From: Ovis canadensis
Lineage: Eukaryota > Chordata > Mammalia > Artiodactyla > Bovidae
Length of the DNA: 64,000 nucleotides
Assembly (NCBI RefSeq): GCF_042477335.2
Contig: NC_091245.1
Coordinates: 87,334,501-87,398,500, forward strand
Direction: 5' to 3'
Shown here in pieces: positions 10,465 through 22,124 of the stretch. The notes under the pieces are model-generated. The model ran no database searches. It had not been told where the DNA came from and was given only the letters and a program-made list of their open reading frames with translations. Made by a program: the position numbers and the translations under genes. The stretch's first letter is position 1. Each line of letters starts with the position of its first letter.

Positions 10465-10572
10465 CCTGAAGTGGGTTGCCATTTCCTTCTCCAAGGGATC
10501 TTCCCGACCCAGGTATTGAACCTGGGTCACCCACATTGCAGGCAGACTCTTTACCAAGTGAGCCACCATGGA
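10465..10572 (-). mobile_element. Bov-tA SINE fragment with 15-bp TSD
   Basis: Minus-strand Bov-tA (GTGGGTTGCCATTTCC to GTGAGCCACCATGG). It is flanked by perfect copies of AGACAGAAGCTAGCT at 10,450-10,464 and 10,573-10,587. Confidence 0.93.
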
Positions 10573-10599
10573 AGACAGAAGCTAGCTGTGGGCCCATGA

Positions 10600-11660
10600 A
10601 GCTTGGACTCCAAGTTTTTAAGGCCACCCTAGCTGCTGATGCCTAAATGCCCAACATATCAGCAGTAGAGACCAATGCTGAGCCCCCAGTTTGGATCTGT
10701 TACTCAGGGAGACAGTTGGCTACTTGGTGACAAGTTGACAACATTGGGTTCCTTCCATTCTGGAGGGGCCAATAGTTCATTTTCATGATAACTGTGGGTT
10801 ACCATGGGGTTTGTGGGATGTCCAATCCACAGGCACAGAATCCTGCATAATGTAGCATCCAAACAGGCAACTGTTTCATGGTAAAAAAAGAAAAAAAAAA
10901 GTGCGAGAGTGGACCTATGACTTCATCAGTACCACACCAATCAGAAAAAACTGACCTGATAAAGAGTTAGAATGACATTTCTAAAGGTTCAAGTGAAATG
11001 CCAGTCAGTGGCAACTCTGAAAAAGCAAGATGCTATCATCCAGGATATGTTATACACATTAAATCCTGGCCTTTATGAACCTGGTAGGAAAAATACATGG
11101 GTCCACTGACCAAGGAGTGGATGCAGAAATAGCTCCACTTACCTTTACTACCAGTGACCCACTAGAGGATTTTTTGTTTCCAATACCCACAAATCTGGAA
11201 TATGTAGGGTTGGAAGTATTGGTCCCCAAAGGGATTACACTCCCGTCAAGGGTCATAACAAAGGTTCTGTTGAACTATGGGCTATGATTGCACCAGGGCA
11301 CTTTGAATTCATTATTCAAGGGACCAGTAGATGAAAAGAGAAGTCACCATCCTGACAAGGAAAACTGTCCCAGATCAGTAGAAGGTATCACTGCTTTCTA
11401 CAGATTCCATGTGATCCACTTGGGCATCTCCTGATACTCCCTTGCCTCACTGTAACTGTGAACACATGCAGCAACTCTGGCCCAAGAAGGATGTGGTTAC
11501 TAAGAGCTCAGTCTCCACAGAAATAAAAGTTTGAACCACACCACCACATAAGCCATCAAGACCTGCTAAGTTGGTAACTGCAGGTGAGAAGAATTTAGAG
11601 TAGGTAGTGGAAAACGGAGAGAATGAGTATCAATCGTGGTCTCCAGACCAGTTTCTGTAG
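10600..11660 (+). pseudogene. ERVL-like pol fragment: integrase and dUTPase
   Basis: Around 10,700-10,760 the sequence follows the start of the ERVL integrase core (a tryptophan/threonine-rich 'LATW-D'-like reading). From about 11,080 to 11,330 it follows the integrase C-terminal end and the start of the dUTPase that closes ERVL pol. Weaker similarity continues to about 11,660. An open frame of 70 codons at 11,075-11,287 is the best-kept piece. The copy is disrupted and has no start context. A pol-encoded dUTPase is a known trait of the ERVL group, so its presence supports the class call. Based on recall, not a search. Confidence 0.55.
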
Positions 11661-12059
11661 TTCATTCCACTAACCCTCTTCCAAGTTTCTCTTCAGAAGG
11701 AGAGATCCATGGAAGAGCTTTCCCCCAAACCAGCAAGTAGATCTGTGGGGAAAGGAGTGGACTGTGGTGTTTCTGAAAATGAGCCACTGGATTTCCTGCT
11801 GTGGTACACAGTTAATTGATGACCTCAGATATTGATGTAGATCCGCCAATGTGTTCACAACTGAGGCCACACTTCCCACAACCTGCTCCTAGCTAATGAC
11901 TGAGCATGGTGGAGTAATAATGCAAGCCCACTCCTTCCAGACTTGAGACTTCTCCAGTGGGCCACTTTAGCTAGAGAACTACTGTCAGAATTCAGAGCAC
12001 GGATGGAAATTTAGAAAAAGGCAATTTATGCAAAGACAGTTTAAAAAGGAAATAAAGAT

Positions 12060-12430
12060 ACAATCAGAAATAGCAAAAAAACAAGAGAGAAAGTCAACAA
12101 GGCAAAACTTACTAATCTTCAAAAAGACTAAAAAAGTTAATCAACTCTAGAAAGACTAATCAAAGAAGAATTTAAGAGAATACATTATCAATATCAACAA
12201 CAAAAAAGGGGCATCACCACAGGTCCTATAGACATTAAAAATGTAAGAGAATACAACTTTATACCAATAAATTTGGCAATTCAGATGAAGTGGAAATTTT
12301 CATTGAAAAATAAAACATCAAAATAGATAATAATGAAGAGAAAATTCTATATTTTCTATTTTAAGGGAATTGAATTCATAATTCAAAACCTTTCTACAAA
12401 AAAATATGCCAGATGGCTTCTCTGGTGAAT
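12060..12430 (+). mobile_element. LINE-1 ORF2 fragment
   Basis: A-rich sense strand resembling the L1 ORF2 segment between endonuclease and RT (AAAAAGACTAAAAAAGTTAA, then 'AGAGAATACAACTTTATACC' and 'AAAATATGCCAGATGGCTTC'). Heavily diverged, no open frame. Confidence 0.6.
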
Positions 12431-13129
12431 TCTTTCCAACATGTCTATTTCTTTCAGAAAGACATAAAAGGCATATTCACACTTTCTTATGCTTATATAT
12501 CACACACTCTATTTGTGGATTAACTTCCCCCTGCTCCATGCCTCATTCATTTAGCACCTTCTATGCATTATGTTAAGAGTTGTAGATAAGACGATGAATA
12601 AAGTTTTTGGCAGAGGGAGCTTTCAGGTTGGTGGAAGAAGCAGACATATAATGTAAATGCAGTGAAATAAGTGCTAATGAAGATTTTTATAAAGTACTAT
12701 GAAAGATGGGTATGAATCCAGGGAAGGAAATGCTTTACAGGCATGAGAAGTGAAACAATATGCCATGGGCTGTGAGCATAAAAATAGCTGGAAAATAGGG
12801 GATATTCTTTCTCAGTCTTCCTTACTGGATCTACTTCCCTTATTTCCTCTAATTTTTGATACCTGTGGCTATTCCCTGGCTTCTGCTTTTCATTCGTCCC
12901 AATTTATTTTAGTTTCACATTTGCCCCTTTCATATATAGTTTAATCATTCCAAAATCTGTATCTCTAGCCTTAACCTCTCTCGTGAGCTCCAGGCCTGTA
13001 TATTCAAATATCCAGAGAACTCACCTGCTTGAGAACTTTACTTCTTCACCTATGTTCCTCTTTCTTCTGCATCACCAGTCTTTCCTTCCTTCTTGAAGAA
13101 ACCCTCCTTAAACAGCATATGTCTCTTCA
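12431..13129. other. Intergenic sequence, no gene seen
   Basis: AT-rich, no convincing gene. A stretch at 12,540-12,680 looks like common old mammalian repeat sequence ('TGCATTATGTTAAGAGTTGT') but I cannot name the family. Confidence 0.4.
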
Positions 13130-14480
13130 GCTGCTGCACTACTTTTCTGCTCCTCTTGATGTACAGAATCTTCTCACTTTCTTTTTATCTACTGTATATT
13201 AACTCCTTATGATACTTAAAACCTTTTATCCCTGTTACTTCTCTGAGACTTCTCTTATCAAGGTCACCAAAAACCTTCATGTTGCCAAATCCAGTTCTCA
13301 AACTGCTTGACCTAATAGCAACATTTAAGCAGTTGATTATTTCCTCTTTCTTGAAAGACTACCTTTACCTGGCTTCTATCCTTTACTGATTTTCTTCTTA
13401 CCTGACTGGACACTCCTTCTCAGTCTCTTTGTTGGGTCTTCCTTCTTTTCTCAACCTTTAAGCCTTATTCTACTGTTCCATCCTTGGACTTCTCAGCTTT
13501 TGCTTATACTCATTTTAACCAGTTCTATCATCTTAAATATCATTTATATGCCAATATATCCAAAACTATATATCTTAACCTTTCTCCTGAACTCCAGATT
13601 CATATCTCCAATAGCTACTCTACTTGGGAGTCTAATGGTATTCCAAACTAAACATGTCTAAAAATCAAATTCTTGACTTCCTGTCTATCAATCTTTTCCA
13701 TCTCAGTAAATGGCTCAGTGATTCAGCCTATTGTTCATGCCAGAAATATTGGGGTCATTGTTGACTCCTTTCTTTTTCTGCTACCCTCATTTAATCCATC
13801 AACACGTTGCATCAGCTCTGCCTTCAAAATATAAACCAAACTGATCAGTTATCACCAACTTGATCACTATTTTTCCAGTCCAAACTGCCATCATCTCTCA
13901 CCCAGATCCCGTCCTTCTAACTGGCTACCCAGCTTCCACACTTGTCCCACTGTAGTCTTCTGGGTGTGATTTTTTTACAGTATAAGTTAGGATATGCCAC
14001 CCTCTATTCCAAAACCCTCCAGTGATTCACATCACACTTAAAACTCAAGGTTTTTTCCATGATCTATGTGCTTCTTGCTATATTCTGACCTTATCTTCTT
14101 CCATTCTCCCTTTCCTTTTTTTTTTTTTTGTACTTCAATCACACTAGTCTCATTGTTTTTCCTCAGACATATGACAAGAACATTCTCATCTCTGGACCTT
14201 TGTACTTGCTGTTCACTCTACCTAAAATACTCTTCCCCCAGATATTCACATAGCTCATTTCTCTGTTCAGGTGTCACCCCCTCACAGGGACCACTTCATC
14301 TAAAATAACTCTCTCCTTCATTTGCTGGGATTTTACTCTGCTCTGTTTTCTTTCATAGCTTGTAGCATGACAAGGATTGGGTCATGTATGTATTTGTTTG
14401 TTGGACGTATTATCTGCCTTCTATAGTAGAATGCAAACTCCATAAAGGCAAGAATTCATGTTTTGTTCAGTCCTCAAGTC
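13130..14480 (+). mobile_element. Ancient LINE (L2-like) remnant
   Basis: Pyrimidine-rich sense strand with blocks I associate with the old mammalian L2/CR1-type LINE. These include a 'CATTTATATGCCAATATATCC' region (13,540-13,560), 'AATATTGGGGTCATTGTTGACTCC', 'CCATCATCTCTCACCCAGAT', and a 3' part 'CATAGCTCATTTCTCTGTTCAGGTG' and 'GAATGCAAACTCCATAAAGGC'. No long frame survives. Family name held with moderate confidence. Confidence 0.5.
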
Positions 14481-14992
14481 CTATCAAATCCTCCCCCTTA
14501 AAAATATCTTCTGCCCATCTCCTTTTCCATTTTCACTACCTTTGCCTTAATTCAGTTGCCATCCCCACTTGCCAAGACTATCATAACATTCTCATACTTA
14601 ATTTCCTGCCTTCACCTTCTTCTATTGAGGCCCTTCTCTCTCAACATTACCAGTTTGATAGCACTGTAGTTGATATGTATTCATATTTTTCTACATAGAC
14701 TCTTTTATGGAGGACACTCTCTTTGTGTATTGGATAAAACCATCAACACAGCATCCAAGTTATCTCCCACAACCCCCTTGCCTTTACTCTCCAACAATGC
14801 CAAGCTGCTTATATCACCTCAAGTCCTTGCCTCTGTCCTTGGGGACATCTGGTTCTTCTATTTAAATGTCCTTTCCTGACTTTTAGAGAGAGATAAATGT
14901 TTCTTCCTTTGGCCATACTTCTATTGCATTTATATACTGCAGTGGAATTTTTATTTATTTATTTATTTTGCTTACATGTAGGTCTCTTATTG
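14481..14992. other. Intergenic sequence with old repeat traces
   Basis: Pyrimidine-rich sequence similar in style to the L2-like block before it, including an (ATTT)n run near 14,949-14,968. No gene seen. Confidence 0.4.
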
Positions 14993-15320
14993 GACTTCCC
15001 TGGTAGCTCAGCTGGTAAAGAATCAACCTGCAATGCAGGAGACTCTGGTTCAATTCCTGGGTCAGGAAGATCCCCTGAGGAAGGGATAGGCTATGCACTC
15101 CAGTATTCTTGGGCTTCCCTGGTGGCTCAGATGGTAAAGAATCAGTCTGCAATGAGAGACCTGGGTTTGATCCCTGTTTTGGGATGATCCCCTGGAAGAG
15201 GGAATGGCAACCCATTCCAGTATTCTTGCCTGGAGAATCCCCATAGACAGAGGAGCCTGGCAGGCTACAGTCCATGGAGTCACAAAGAATTGGACACGAC
15301 TGAGCAACTAAGCCCAGCAC
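14993..15320 (+). mobile_element. Two tandem Bov-tA SINEs
   Basis: A first Bov-tA (14,995-15,112; GGACTTCCCTGGTAGCTCAG) is cut at 'CACTCCAGTATTCTTG'. A second complete copy follows at once (15,113-15,315; GGCTTCCCTGGTGGCTCAG to GACACGACTGAGCAACTAAG). They represent one insertion into another or a tandem event. Confidence 0.9.
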
Positions 15321-15479
15321 AGCACAAATCTCTTAAACCAAGAGCTCTTAAGGAAAGAGAGTTGTATTTTATTTAGTTGTGTCTTCTGTCACATTCTAAG
15401 GGGTAGATGGAGATGGGAGTAGGGTGTTGAGAATGTTCAAAGTAGATGGGACTGTATGTATAAACTCTCTGAGGCGTGA

Positions 15480-16460
15480 GGGAGCTTGGTATCTTCAGAA
15501 AAGAGCAAGGCCTGTGTGACAGGCCCAGTGAACAGAGGGGAGAGTGGCAGGAGGCAAGCCAGAAAGACTGAGGGAACCAGATTATGCAAGGCCCTTGTTG
15601 AACATGCAAAAGATCTTGAACAACATCCTCCGAGGAAACAGAAAGCCTCTAAAATATTTTACAGAGGAGAATAAAGACAAAATGTGTACATTAAAAAAAA
15701 AAAACCAACAACTTACATACATGTTCTCTACGTATAGAATGGGTTGAAAGAATCCAAGAACAAACAGAGGCCTGATGGACACTCCTACAATCGTCCAGGC
15801 AAAAAGGGATGATACATTGACTTGGGTTGGCAGCACTGGGGATGTTGAGAAGTAAACAGATTCAGAACATATCTTGGAGGTAAAATGAATAGGACTTGAT
15901 AGAATAAATGAAGGAATGAGAAAGGTAGATTGCACAGTTGAATGGCTGATGGTATCATTTGCTGAAATGTAGCAGATTTGCCTAAGGAAGTTCAAAGAAG
16001 CAATATATAAGTTTTGAGAAGTTGAGTTTGGGATGTCTGAGTGTGAGTCATGTAAGGGATATGCTAAACAGGCAGCTGAATATGGAGGTATGAATTTCAG
16101 AAGAGAAGCCTGAACTCGAAGAGTAACTAGGAGTAATGAGTACACAGACTGTGTCTCAAGCCATAAGAATTAATAAGAGGGTCTAAGGAGACATGGCAGC
16201 ATGACAACAGAAGAGAACTGTGGATGACATGGAGTTAAGAAGAAATTCATTGGATTGGAGATAATGGGAACAGGAAGCTGAGAGGCAACGTGGACTTTAT
16301 AATTGCCCAGGAAAGGAACAGGAAAGCCATGAGCCAGGTGAGGAAAATGGCCAAGCATCTGGAAGATCATTGCATTCAGAAGGGATAAAAGATGAATGGA
16401 TGGATGACATGGACCTCAAAAAGACAGATTTGACAAGAAGATGAGAGAATAGTGAGAAGC
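15480..16460 (-). mobile_element. Ancient LINE (L2-like) remnant, minus strand
   Basis: Purine-rich on the + strand, with 'TCGTCCAGGCAAAAAGGGATG', 'GATGTTGAGAAGTAAACAG' and 'GTTGAGTTTGGGATGTCTGAG', which read on the minus strand like the same family as 13,130-14,480. A 187-codon minus-strand frame (16,145-15,582) shows no credible domain and is taken as chance. Confidence 0.4.
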
Positions 16461-16729
16461 ATCCTAAATTTCCCATTAATTATATTCTCTCTTTCAGGTA
16501 ACAAGATCTTTAAGATGGTCTTTGGACTTTGCAGGTTAACTAGGGATGAAGAACTCCCACCTGTACTATTCCAGACTAAGCCTATCTCCTGGGCTTCATC
16601 AAGGCAGAGAAACTGCTAGAATAAGGAGGCCCAACCAGTGAGAAACTGACATGGAATAAGAATGGGAACCAAGAAGCTATACTAAGGGTTCAGGTGAGAA
16701 GTGGTGAGGGATTGAATTCATGCACAGGC

Positions 16730-18345
16730 AGGGGGGACAGCAAGGAGGGGGAACCTGAGCAAACATCTCTAACACAGCTGAAGATTGAGTCGAATCATGT
16801 GGCTAATGACCCAATGCATCAGGCCTCCCTAATGAAATCCCAATAACGTTTCTGGATGCTGAGGCTCAGAGGAATTCCTGGTTGGTAAATACATGTGTGC
16901 TGGGAAGGTGACACGTCTTGGCTCCCCAGGCAGAAATATGGAAACTTCATGTTCATAACCCTCCCAGGTCTCACCCTGCCCTTCATTTGGCTGGCCCTGG
17001 TTGTATCCTTTAAATAAAACTGTAATTGTAAAGTGCAGTGCATTCCTGCACTTAATTCTTCAAGAGATGGGAAACTCTTCAAGAGATGGGAAACTCTTCA
17101 AGAGATGCGAATACCAGACCACCTGACCTGCCTCCTTAGAAATCTGTATGCAGGTCAAGAAGCAACAGTTAGAAATGGACATGGAACAACAGACTGGTTC
17201 CAAATCGGAAATGGAGTACGTCAAGGCTGTATATTGTCACTCTGCTTATTTAACTTATATGCAGAGTACATTGTGAGAAACGCTGGGCTGGAGGAAGCAC
17301 AACCTGGAATCAAGATTACCAGGAGAAATATCAATAACCTCAGATATGCAGATGACACCACCCTTAAGGCAGAAAACGAAGAGGAACTAAAGAGCCTCTT
17401 GATGAAAGTGAAAAAAGAGAGTAAAAAACCTGGCTTAAAACTCAACATTCAAAAACCAAAGATCACGGCATCCGGTCCCATCACTTCATGGCAAATAGAT
17501 AGGGAAACAATGAAAACAGTGAGAGACTATATTTCAGAAATCCAAAATCATTGCAGATGGTGATTGCAGCCATGAAATTAAAAGATGCTTGCTCCTTGAA
17601 AGAAAAGCTATATCGAGCCTAGACAGCATATTAAAAAGCAGAGACATTACTGTGCCAACAAAGGTCCATCTAGTCAAAGCTATGGTTTTTCCAGTGGTCA
17701 TGTCTGGATGTGACAGTTGAACTATAAAGCAAGCTGAGTGCTGAAGAATTGATGCTTTTGAACTGTGGTGTTGAAGAAGACTCTTGAGAGTCCCTTGAAC
17801 TGCAAGGAGATCCAACCAGTCCATCCTAAAGGAAATCAGTCCTGAATATTCATTGGAAGAACTGATGAAACTCCAATACTCTGGCCACCTGATGCGAAGA
17901 GCTGACTCATTTGAAAAGACCCTGAGGCTGGGGAAGATTGAAGGTGGGAGGAGAAGGGAACAATAGAGTATGAGATGATTGGATGGCATCACTGACTGGA
18001 TGGACATGAGTTTGAGTAAGCTCTGGGAGTTGATGAAGGACAGGGAAGCCTAGCGTGCTGCAGTCTACGGGATCGAAAAGAGTCAGGCACAAATGAACTG
18101 ACTAAACTGTGCATTCCTGAGTCATTAAGTTCGGTGAGTTATTCTTGTGACTTACTGAACCTGAGGGGATCGTGGGAATCCCTGAATTTTTGCCAGTTGT
18201 CAGAATTGTGGGTGACCTGGGGACCTTCAGAGTGTGGCTGGCATCTGATGTAAGGGCAGTCTTGCTGAGAACTGTGCCCTTAAACTTGTGTAGTCTTGCA
18301 CCAACTGCAGGTGGTTAGCATCAGAATTGTATTCAGTTGGGGTCT
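16730..18345 (+). mobile_element. Old LTR-like repeat split by a BovB LINE
   Basis: Flanks 16,730-17,048 and 18,109-18,345 join into one old interspersed repeat: '...CTCCCTAATGAAATCCCAATAA', 'TTGTATCCTTTAAATAAAACTG', then 'TGCATTCCTGAGTCATTAAG', 'CTGAACCTGAGGGGATCGTGG' and 'GGCATCTGATGTAAGGGCAG'. I recognise the style (LTR with a TTTAAATAAA signal) but not the family. Confidence 0.45.
17049..18108 (+). mobile_element. BovB (RTE) LINE, 5'-truncated
   Basis: Encodes the second half of the BovB reverse transcriptase. A 176-codon frame (17,033-17,563) carries 'RQGCILS' and a YADD catalytic motif at 17,345-17,356. Later pieces ('GRRR', 'MDMSLSKL') appear in broken frames to the 3' end near 18,108. 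The endonuclease domain is absent. A direct repeat GTGCATTCCTG flanks it (17,038-17,048 and 18,109-18,119), giving a clean TSD. The left end holds three copies of a 19-bp unit (ACTCTTCAAGAGATGGGAA) at about 17,055-17,111. Confidence 0.93.
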
Positions 18346-19421
18346 GTGTTAGAACAACAAGTAACACACAAAGAATCCTACTCAAACTGACTTTGAAAAG
18401 TAAACGGAATTTATTAGTGCACATTACCAAAATGTCCACAAGTATATGGCTTCAGGTGTGGCTTGATCCAACAACTCAAAAGATGTGACCAGGACCTGGT
18501 TTTTCTCTTCTAGTTTTTCTTGAGACTGTCTTCATCCTCAGCAAGCTCTCCCTTCCTGGTTCAGGATAGCTGCCTGAATCTAGGTGTATATGGATTTTAT
18601 GCAATTAAGAGAGATTCTTATTCATTCAAATAGATGTTTAAGAATTGAGTGTAATTGGCCTAAATTGGGTCATATTCCCATCCTTGAATGAATTATTATG
18701 ACCAGAAATATTGCCATAAGTCTATCAGAACCTACTTCTAAAACCAGAGGTATCATTTATATTACCTAAGCCATGTGGCCATAAATGGTGTGCCTTCAGC
18801 AAAATCTGGGTACCACCTTTGGGGAAATGAATGCAGTGGAAGCAATCAGTAACAGAACAGTGTTCAACTGATATTTATTTGACTCCTCATTTTGAAAATT
18901 AGCTGTATTCTGCAAGGCAATCCCAGATTCCTTTAGCTCTTAAATTCTGCACTTAATAGTTATTGTCTGTACTCCAGGTGGCTTAATCCTGTGAGGTTCT
19001 CTTTGCAACCTAATGATTTGCTGGTGCAATCCTGGAAGAGCGAAATACCCCTTGTTAGACTGTGGTACAACTCATCTTCTAGAGATAATTTATGTGACAA
19101 CTCAGTTATTCAGAGAATAAAACCCTAAGAGATGCCCACACTTAAAGAGTTTACTGAAGATGATTCTGCAGAGGAACATCTCTATGCCCTCAGCTCTGAA
19201 AAACCACCTGGAGCTACCAAAATAGAGGTCATGAAGTTTATATGTCCGAGTTCATGGACTTCATTTATGGGAAATGTTCTTCAATTCTCACTGAGAGCCA
19301 ACTGGCCTTGATTCTAGGTGCACTTCTAACAGATTTGTTAGATATAGTGATATAGTGATCACCTTTTGTTTTTGCTTGTTCACTATTATTATTTTTTTAG
19401 ACAAGTTTATTGAGGCGAGAA
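18346..19421. other. Intergenic sequence, no gene seen
   Basis: Contains unassigned old repeat-like sequence (for example around 18,370-18,480). I see no exon-like reading, RNA gene or recent mobile element. Confidence 0.4.
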
Positions 19422-19630
19422 GGGCTTCCCAGGTGGCTCAATGGTAAAGAATCACCTACCAATGCAGGAAACATGGGTTCTATCCCTGGGGTCCAGAAGA
19501 TCCCCTGGAGAAGAAAATGACAACCCACTCCAGTATTCTTGCCTGGGAAATTCCATTCACAGAGGAGACTGGTGGGCTACAGTCTGCGGGGTCACAAAGA
19601 ATCAGACACAACTCAGCAACTAAACAACAA
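19422..19630 (+). mobile_element. Bov-tA SINE
   Basis: GGGCTTCCCAGGTGGCTCAA start, 'GGGTTCTATCCCTGGGG', 'CCACTCCAGTATTCTTGCC', 'CAGTCTGCGGGGTCACAAAG', and an end ACTCAGCAACTAAACAACAACAA. Confidence 0.92.
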
Positions 19631-20894
19631 CAATGTGAATTAGCAGCAGTTTCACTAATTTTCAAAAAAAAATGCTATGAATTCTGAACACATGATGAAA
19701 TAAAATCCAATATTTTGGTACTTGGTGTGGATACCAAAGGAAAGCAAAGGAAAACTACAAAATTCTCTCTTTACTGTCTCTCTTTAGTTTAAAAAAGAGT
19801 GAAAGAAAAAAGAAATAAAACAGTTTGGGATCCATATCATGACATCATATTTTATAGTACAGGACAATGTTTGATAATCCTGCTTTGACATTCCCTATTT
19901 TTATACCTGTCCTCAATGGTTTTTCACACTTAAAACTATCTTTGATTCCTCTCTTAGTGAGTAGTTACAATACTAGGACAAAATTATGTTATTAATGTTT
20001 CTGTTTTGATTTCCTGCAAAGTTAAAATATTGAATTTTTTACATGTTTAGAATTTACAAAGTTTAAAAAATATTAAGGTAACTAAGTATTATTTAATATA
20101 TTTTTTAAAATGACAAAATATCCTTCTAGCCACTACTGGCTCTGCTGCTTTTTGCAGCTTTACTGCTCTCCCACCTATACCCCCACACACATCCACACAC
20201 ATACATCATCTCTGTTGTAGCTGGTCTGGAAGAGCTTCTAAACTTTCCTGTCCAATTTACAACCCGTAGAGTTTTCAGGGCTACTTCCTCTGATTGTAAA
20301 TGACTTATCTCCTGTGAGCTCTAGCTGAATCTGACTCTTCTTCATCTCCTGTGGGGAGATTTCCTACTTCAGAGGCTCTTCCTATCTAATCCTCACTCAG
20401 TATTTTTGCTGAGAGAGCGGTAGTGGAGGATGAAGAAGTTAGCAGAGGTAGGGAGTTACTAGAACTGGGTGGTAAGGAGGGGATGGGAGAGTTTATGGTG
20501 GTAGTGATGAGGAGGGGGTTAGAGCAGAAGGAAAGAGGGTTTGAAGAGGACCTAAAGAGAGTAAATAAAGTTGTCAACAAATGTCTAGGATAATGGTATT
20601 ACACCAACAAAAATACTTGAATTTCAGTGCTTAAAAATAGAACAGTGTACGGGAACACTGGAGTATAGCAAACAGTAATGCAGTCATGACTCCCTCTCCC
20701 CTGACCTTCAGAGTAGCCTCTAAATCTTGGTAATTCAATTGCAGAGACATGCCATTCCACCGAGAGAGTCAACTTTCTGAAATATTCTTGGCACAAATTT
20801 GGAAGGCTCTGGTTCTGTTTTAAGAAGGAAAGCCATGTACTTATATCGTTTATACACACTGCTGCCAGATTAATATTCCTGAAGCACAGCTCTT
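19631..20894. other. Intergenic sequence, no gene seen
   Basis: AT-rich. No recognisable exon, RNA gene or recent mobile element. The small open frames are not conserved-looking. Confidence 0.4.
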
Positions 20895-21130
20895 ATCAGG
20901 TAGTCACTAATATTTACAGAATATTTGCTATGTGGCAGGCACCAGGCTCTCTCTCTATCATCTTATTTAATCTTCATAACAACCCCTCAAAGTAGGTACC
21001 ATCATTAACCCCATTCTGTAGATAGGAAAATGGAAGCTTAGGAAAAATAAGTCTCTTGGAAAGGAAATATAACTACTAAATGGCAGAACTAGGTTTGGAA
21101 CTCAGATCTCTCTCACTTGACTTGGGTTCT
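20895..21130 (-). mobile_element. MIR SINE
   Basis: Reverse complement of MIR: 'CATCTTATTTAATCTTCATAAC', 'GTAGGTACCATCATTAACCC', 'TGGCAGAACTAGGTTTGG'. An ancient pan-mammalian tRNA SINE. Confidence 0.85.
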
Positions 21131-21302
21131 TAACCACTATTCTTTATCACCTCTTCCGTTCAGAATCTGAGTGAGCAGTCAGTGAAGTTTAAGGGCTTAT
21201 CACTTAAGACCCTTACTCTCAACTGCCATTCCAATTTTATTTCCTACTATGCCCCTTCATACATCTGATTTTCAGGGCAAATAGAAGCATTTGCTGAACA
21301 CC

Positions 21303-21482
21303 AGGAGGAGAAGGGGATGACAGAGGATGAGATGGCTCGATGGCATCACTGACTCGATGGACGTGAGTCTGAGTGAACTCCGGGAGATGGTGATGGACAA
21401 GGAGGCCTGGCGTGCTGCAATTCATGGGGTCGCAAAGAGTCGGACACAACTGAGTGACTGAACTGAACTGAACTGAACTGAA
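21303..21482 (+). mobile_element. BovB LINE 3' end
   Basis: The last about 180 bp of BovB: 'GATGGCATCACTGACTCGATGG', 'GGAGGCCTGGCGTGCTGCAA', 'GTCGCAAAGAGTCGGACACAAC', closing with the tandem tail (TGAAC)n at 21,458-21,482. Confidence 0.93.
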
Positions 21483-22124
21483 CATCCCTCAGCAATTCAC
21501 ACTTCCATGCCTTTGTTTATGTAAGAATGTTTTATCTGTGTCACTGGTTCCAGAAAAAAATAGAAATATTTAAATCATTGTTTCACACAATAATTGTCAT
21601 GGTTTTTATTTTTACGTATATACAAATTGATTTTTACATGTATACAAATATATACACACATGTATATTTCTTCCCTTAAAATGAACTATTCTGAAGTGTG
21701 TACAAATATTAAGTGGTTTTGAAATGTATTAGGTCTTTATAAACTGTTTAAAAATCCAAGTCAAACAATTAGGATTCCAAATAGTAGAAGTCATTTTACC
21801 AAAAGTCCAACAAATCTTTAGGGTCTCCCCTAAAGATTATCTAAAATTTAGATAATCCAAGATTGTCTAAAATTATGAAACAAAAAACTATTCAAGACAG
21901 AAATTTGGCAGTAATCAATCTCCTTTTGTAGGGTGCCTCTCCTCCCAACAGGCATAATTTTTAAAAAAATGAAATATCTGCTGTAGAATAATTTCATGGA
22001 TTAAAAAATGCTGGGAGAGTAATTTTACCTTAAATGGTCATTTGATTTGGCTACAAAACAGCTTCAGGTTTTTAAAAAGCTCTCCAGAAAACATAAAGAG
22101 AAAGTAACATTTTCTAACTCATTT
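21483..22124. other. Intergenic sequence, no gene seen
   Basis: AT-rich with no recognised element. A short inverted arrangement around TAAAGATTATCTAAAATTTAG (21,830-21,850) looks like chance in this base composition. Confidence 0.4.

Larger units (their letters stand above)
1213..12000 (+). mobile_element. Decayed ERVL-like provirus internal region, heavily interrupted
   Basis: Read in order and skipping later insertions, this stretch follows the ERVL internal layout: a primer-binding-like site at about 1213, unassigned gag-like sequence to about 3260, a protease-end-like segment near 3260-3470, reverse transcriptase (4940-5741), RNase H (8026-8800), integrase start (about 10,700-10,860), and the integrase C-terminus and dUTPase (about 11,080-11,660). 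Every part is full of stops and frameshifts, so nothing is translatable. The interruptions are a mariner (3478-4692), SINEs, an LTR element (5742-7696) and an LTR carrying a pseudogene (8801-10,420). That the pol blocks stay collinear across the insertions supports one original provirus. The gag part (1591-3260) is assigned only by position. I saw no clear 3' LTR near 12,000. Confidence 0.6.

Noticed and set aside
14993-15320. tRNA-like A and B boxes in SINEs (here and elsewhere)
   Set aside because: These belong to tRNA-derived SINEs; no cloverleaf of a functional tRNA gene could be folded by eye.
15582-16145. 187-codon minus-strand frame
   Set aside because: Lies on an old L2-like repeat and shows no family motif; a lysine/serine-rich chance frame.
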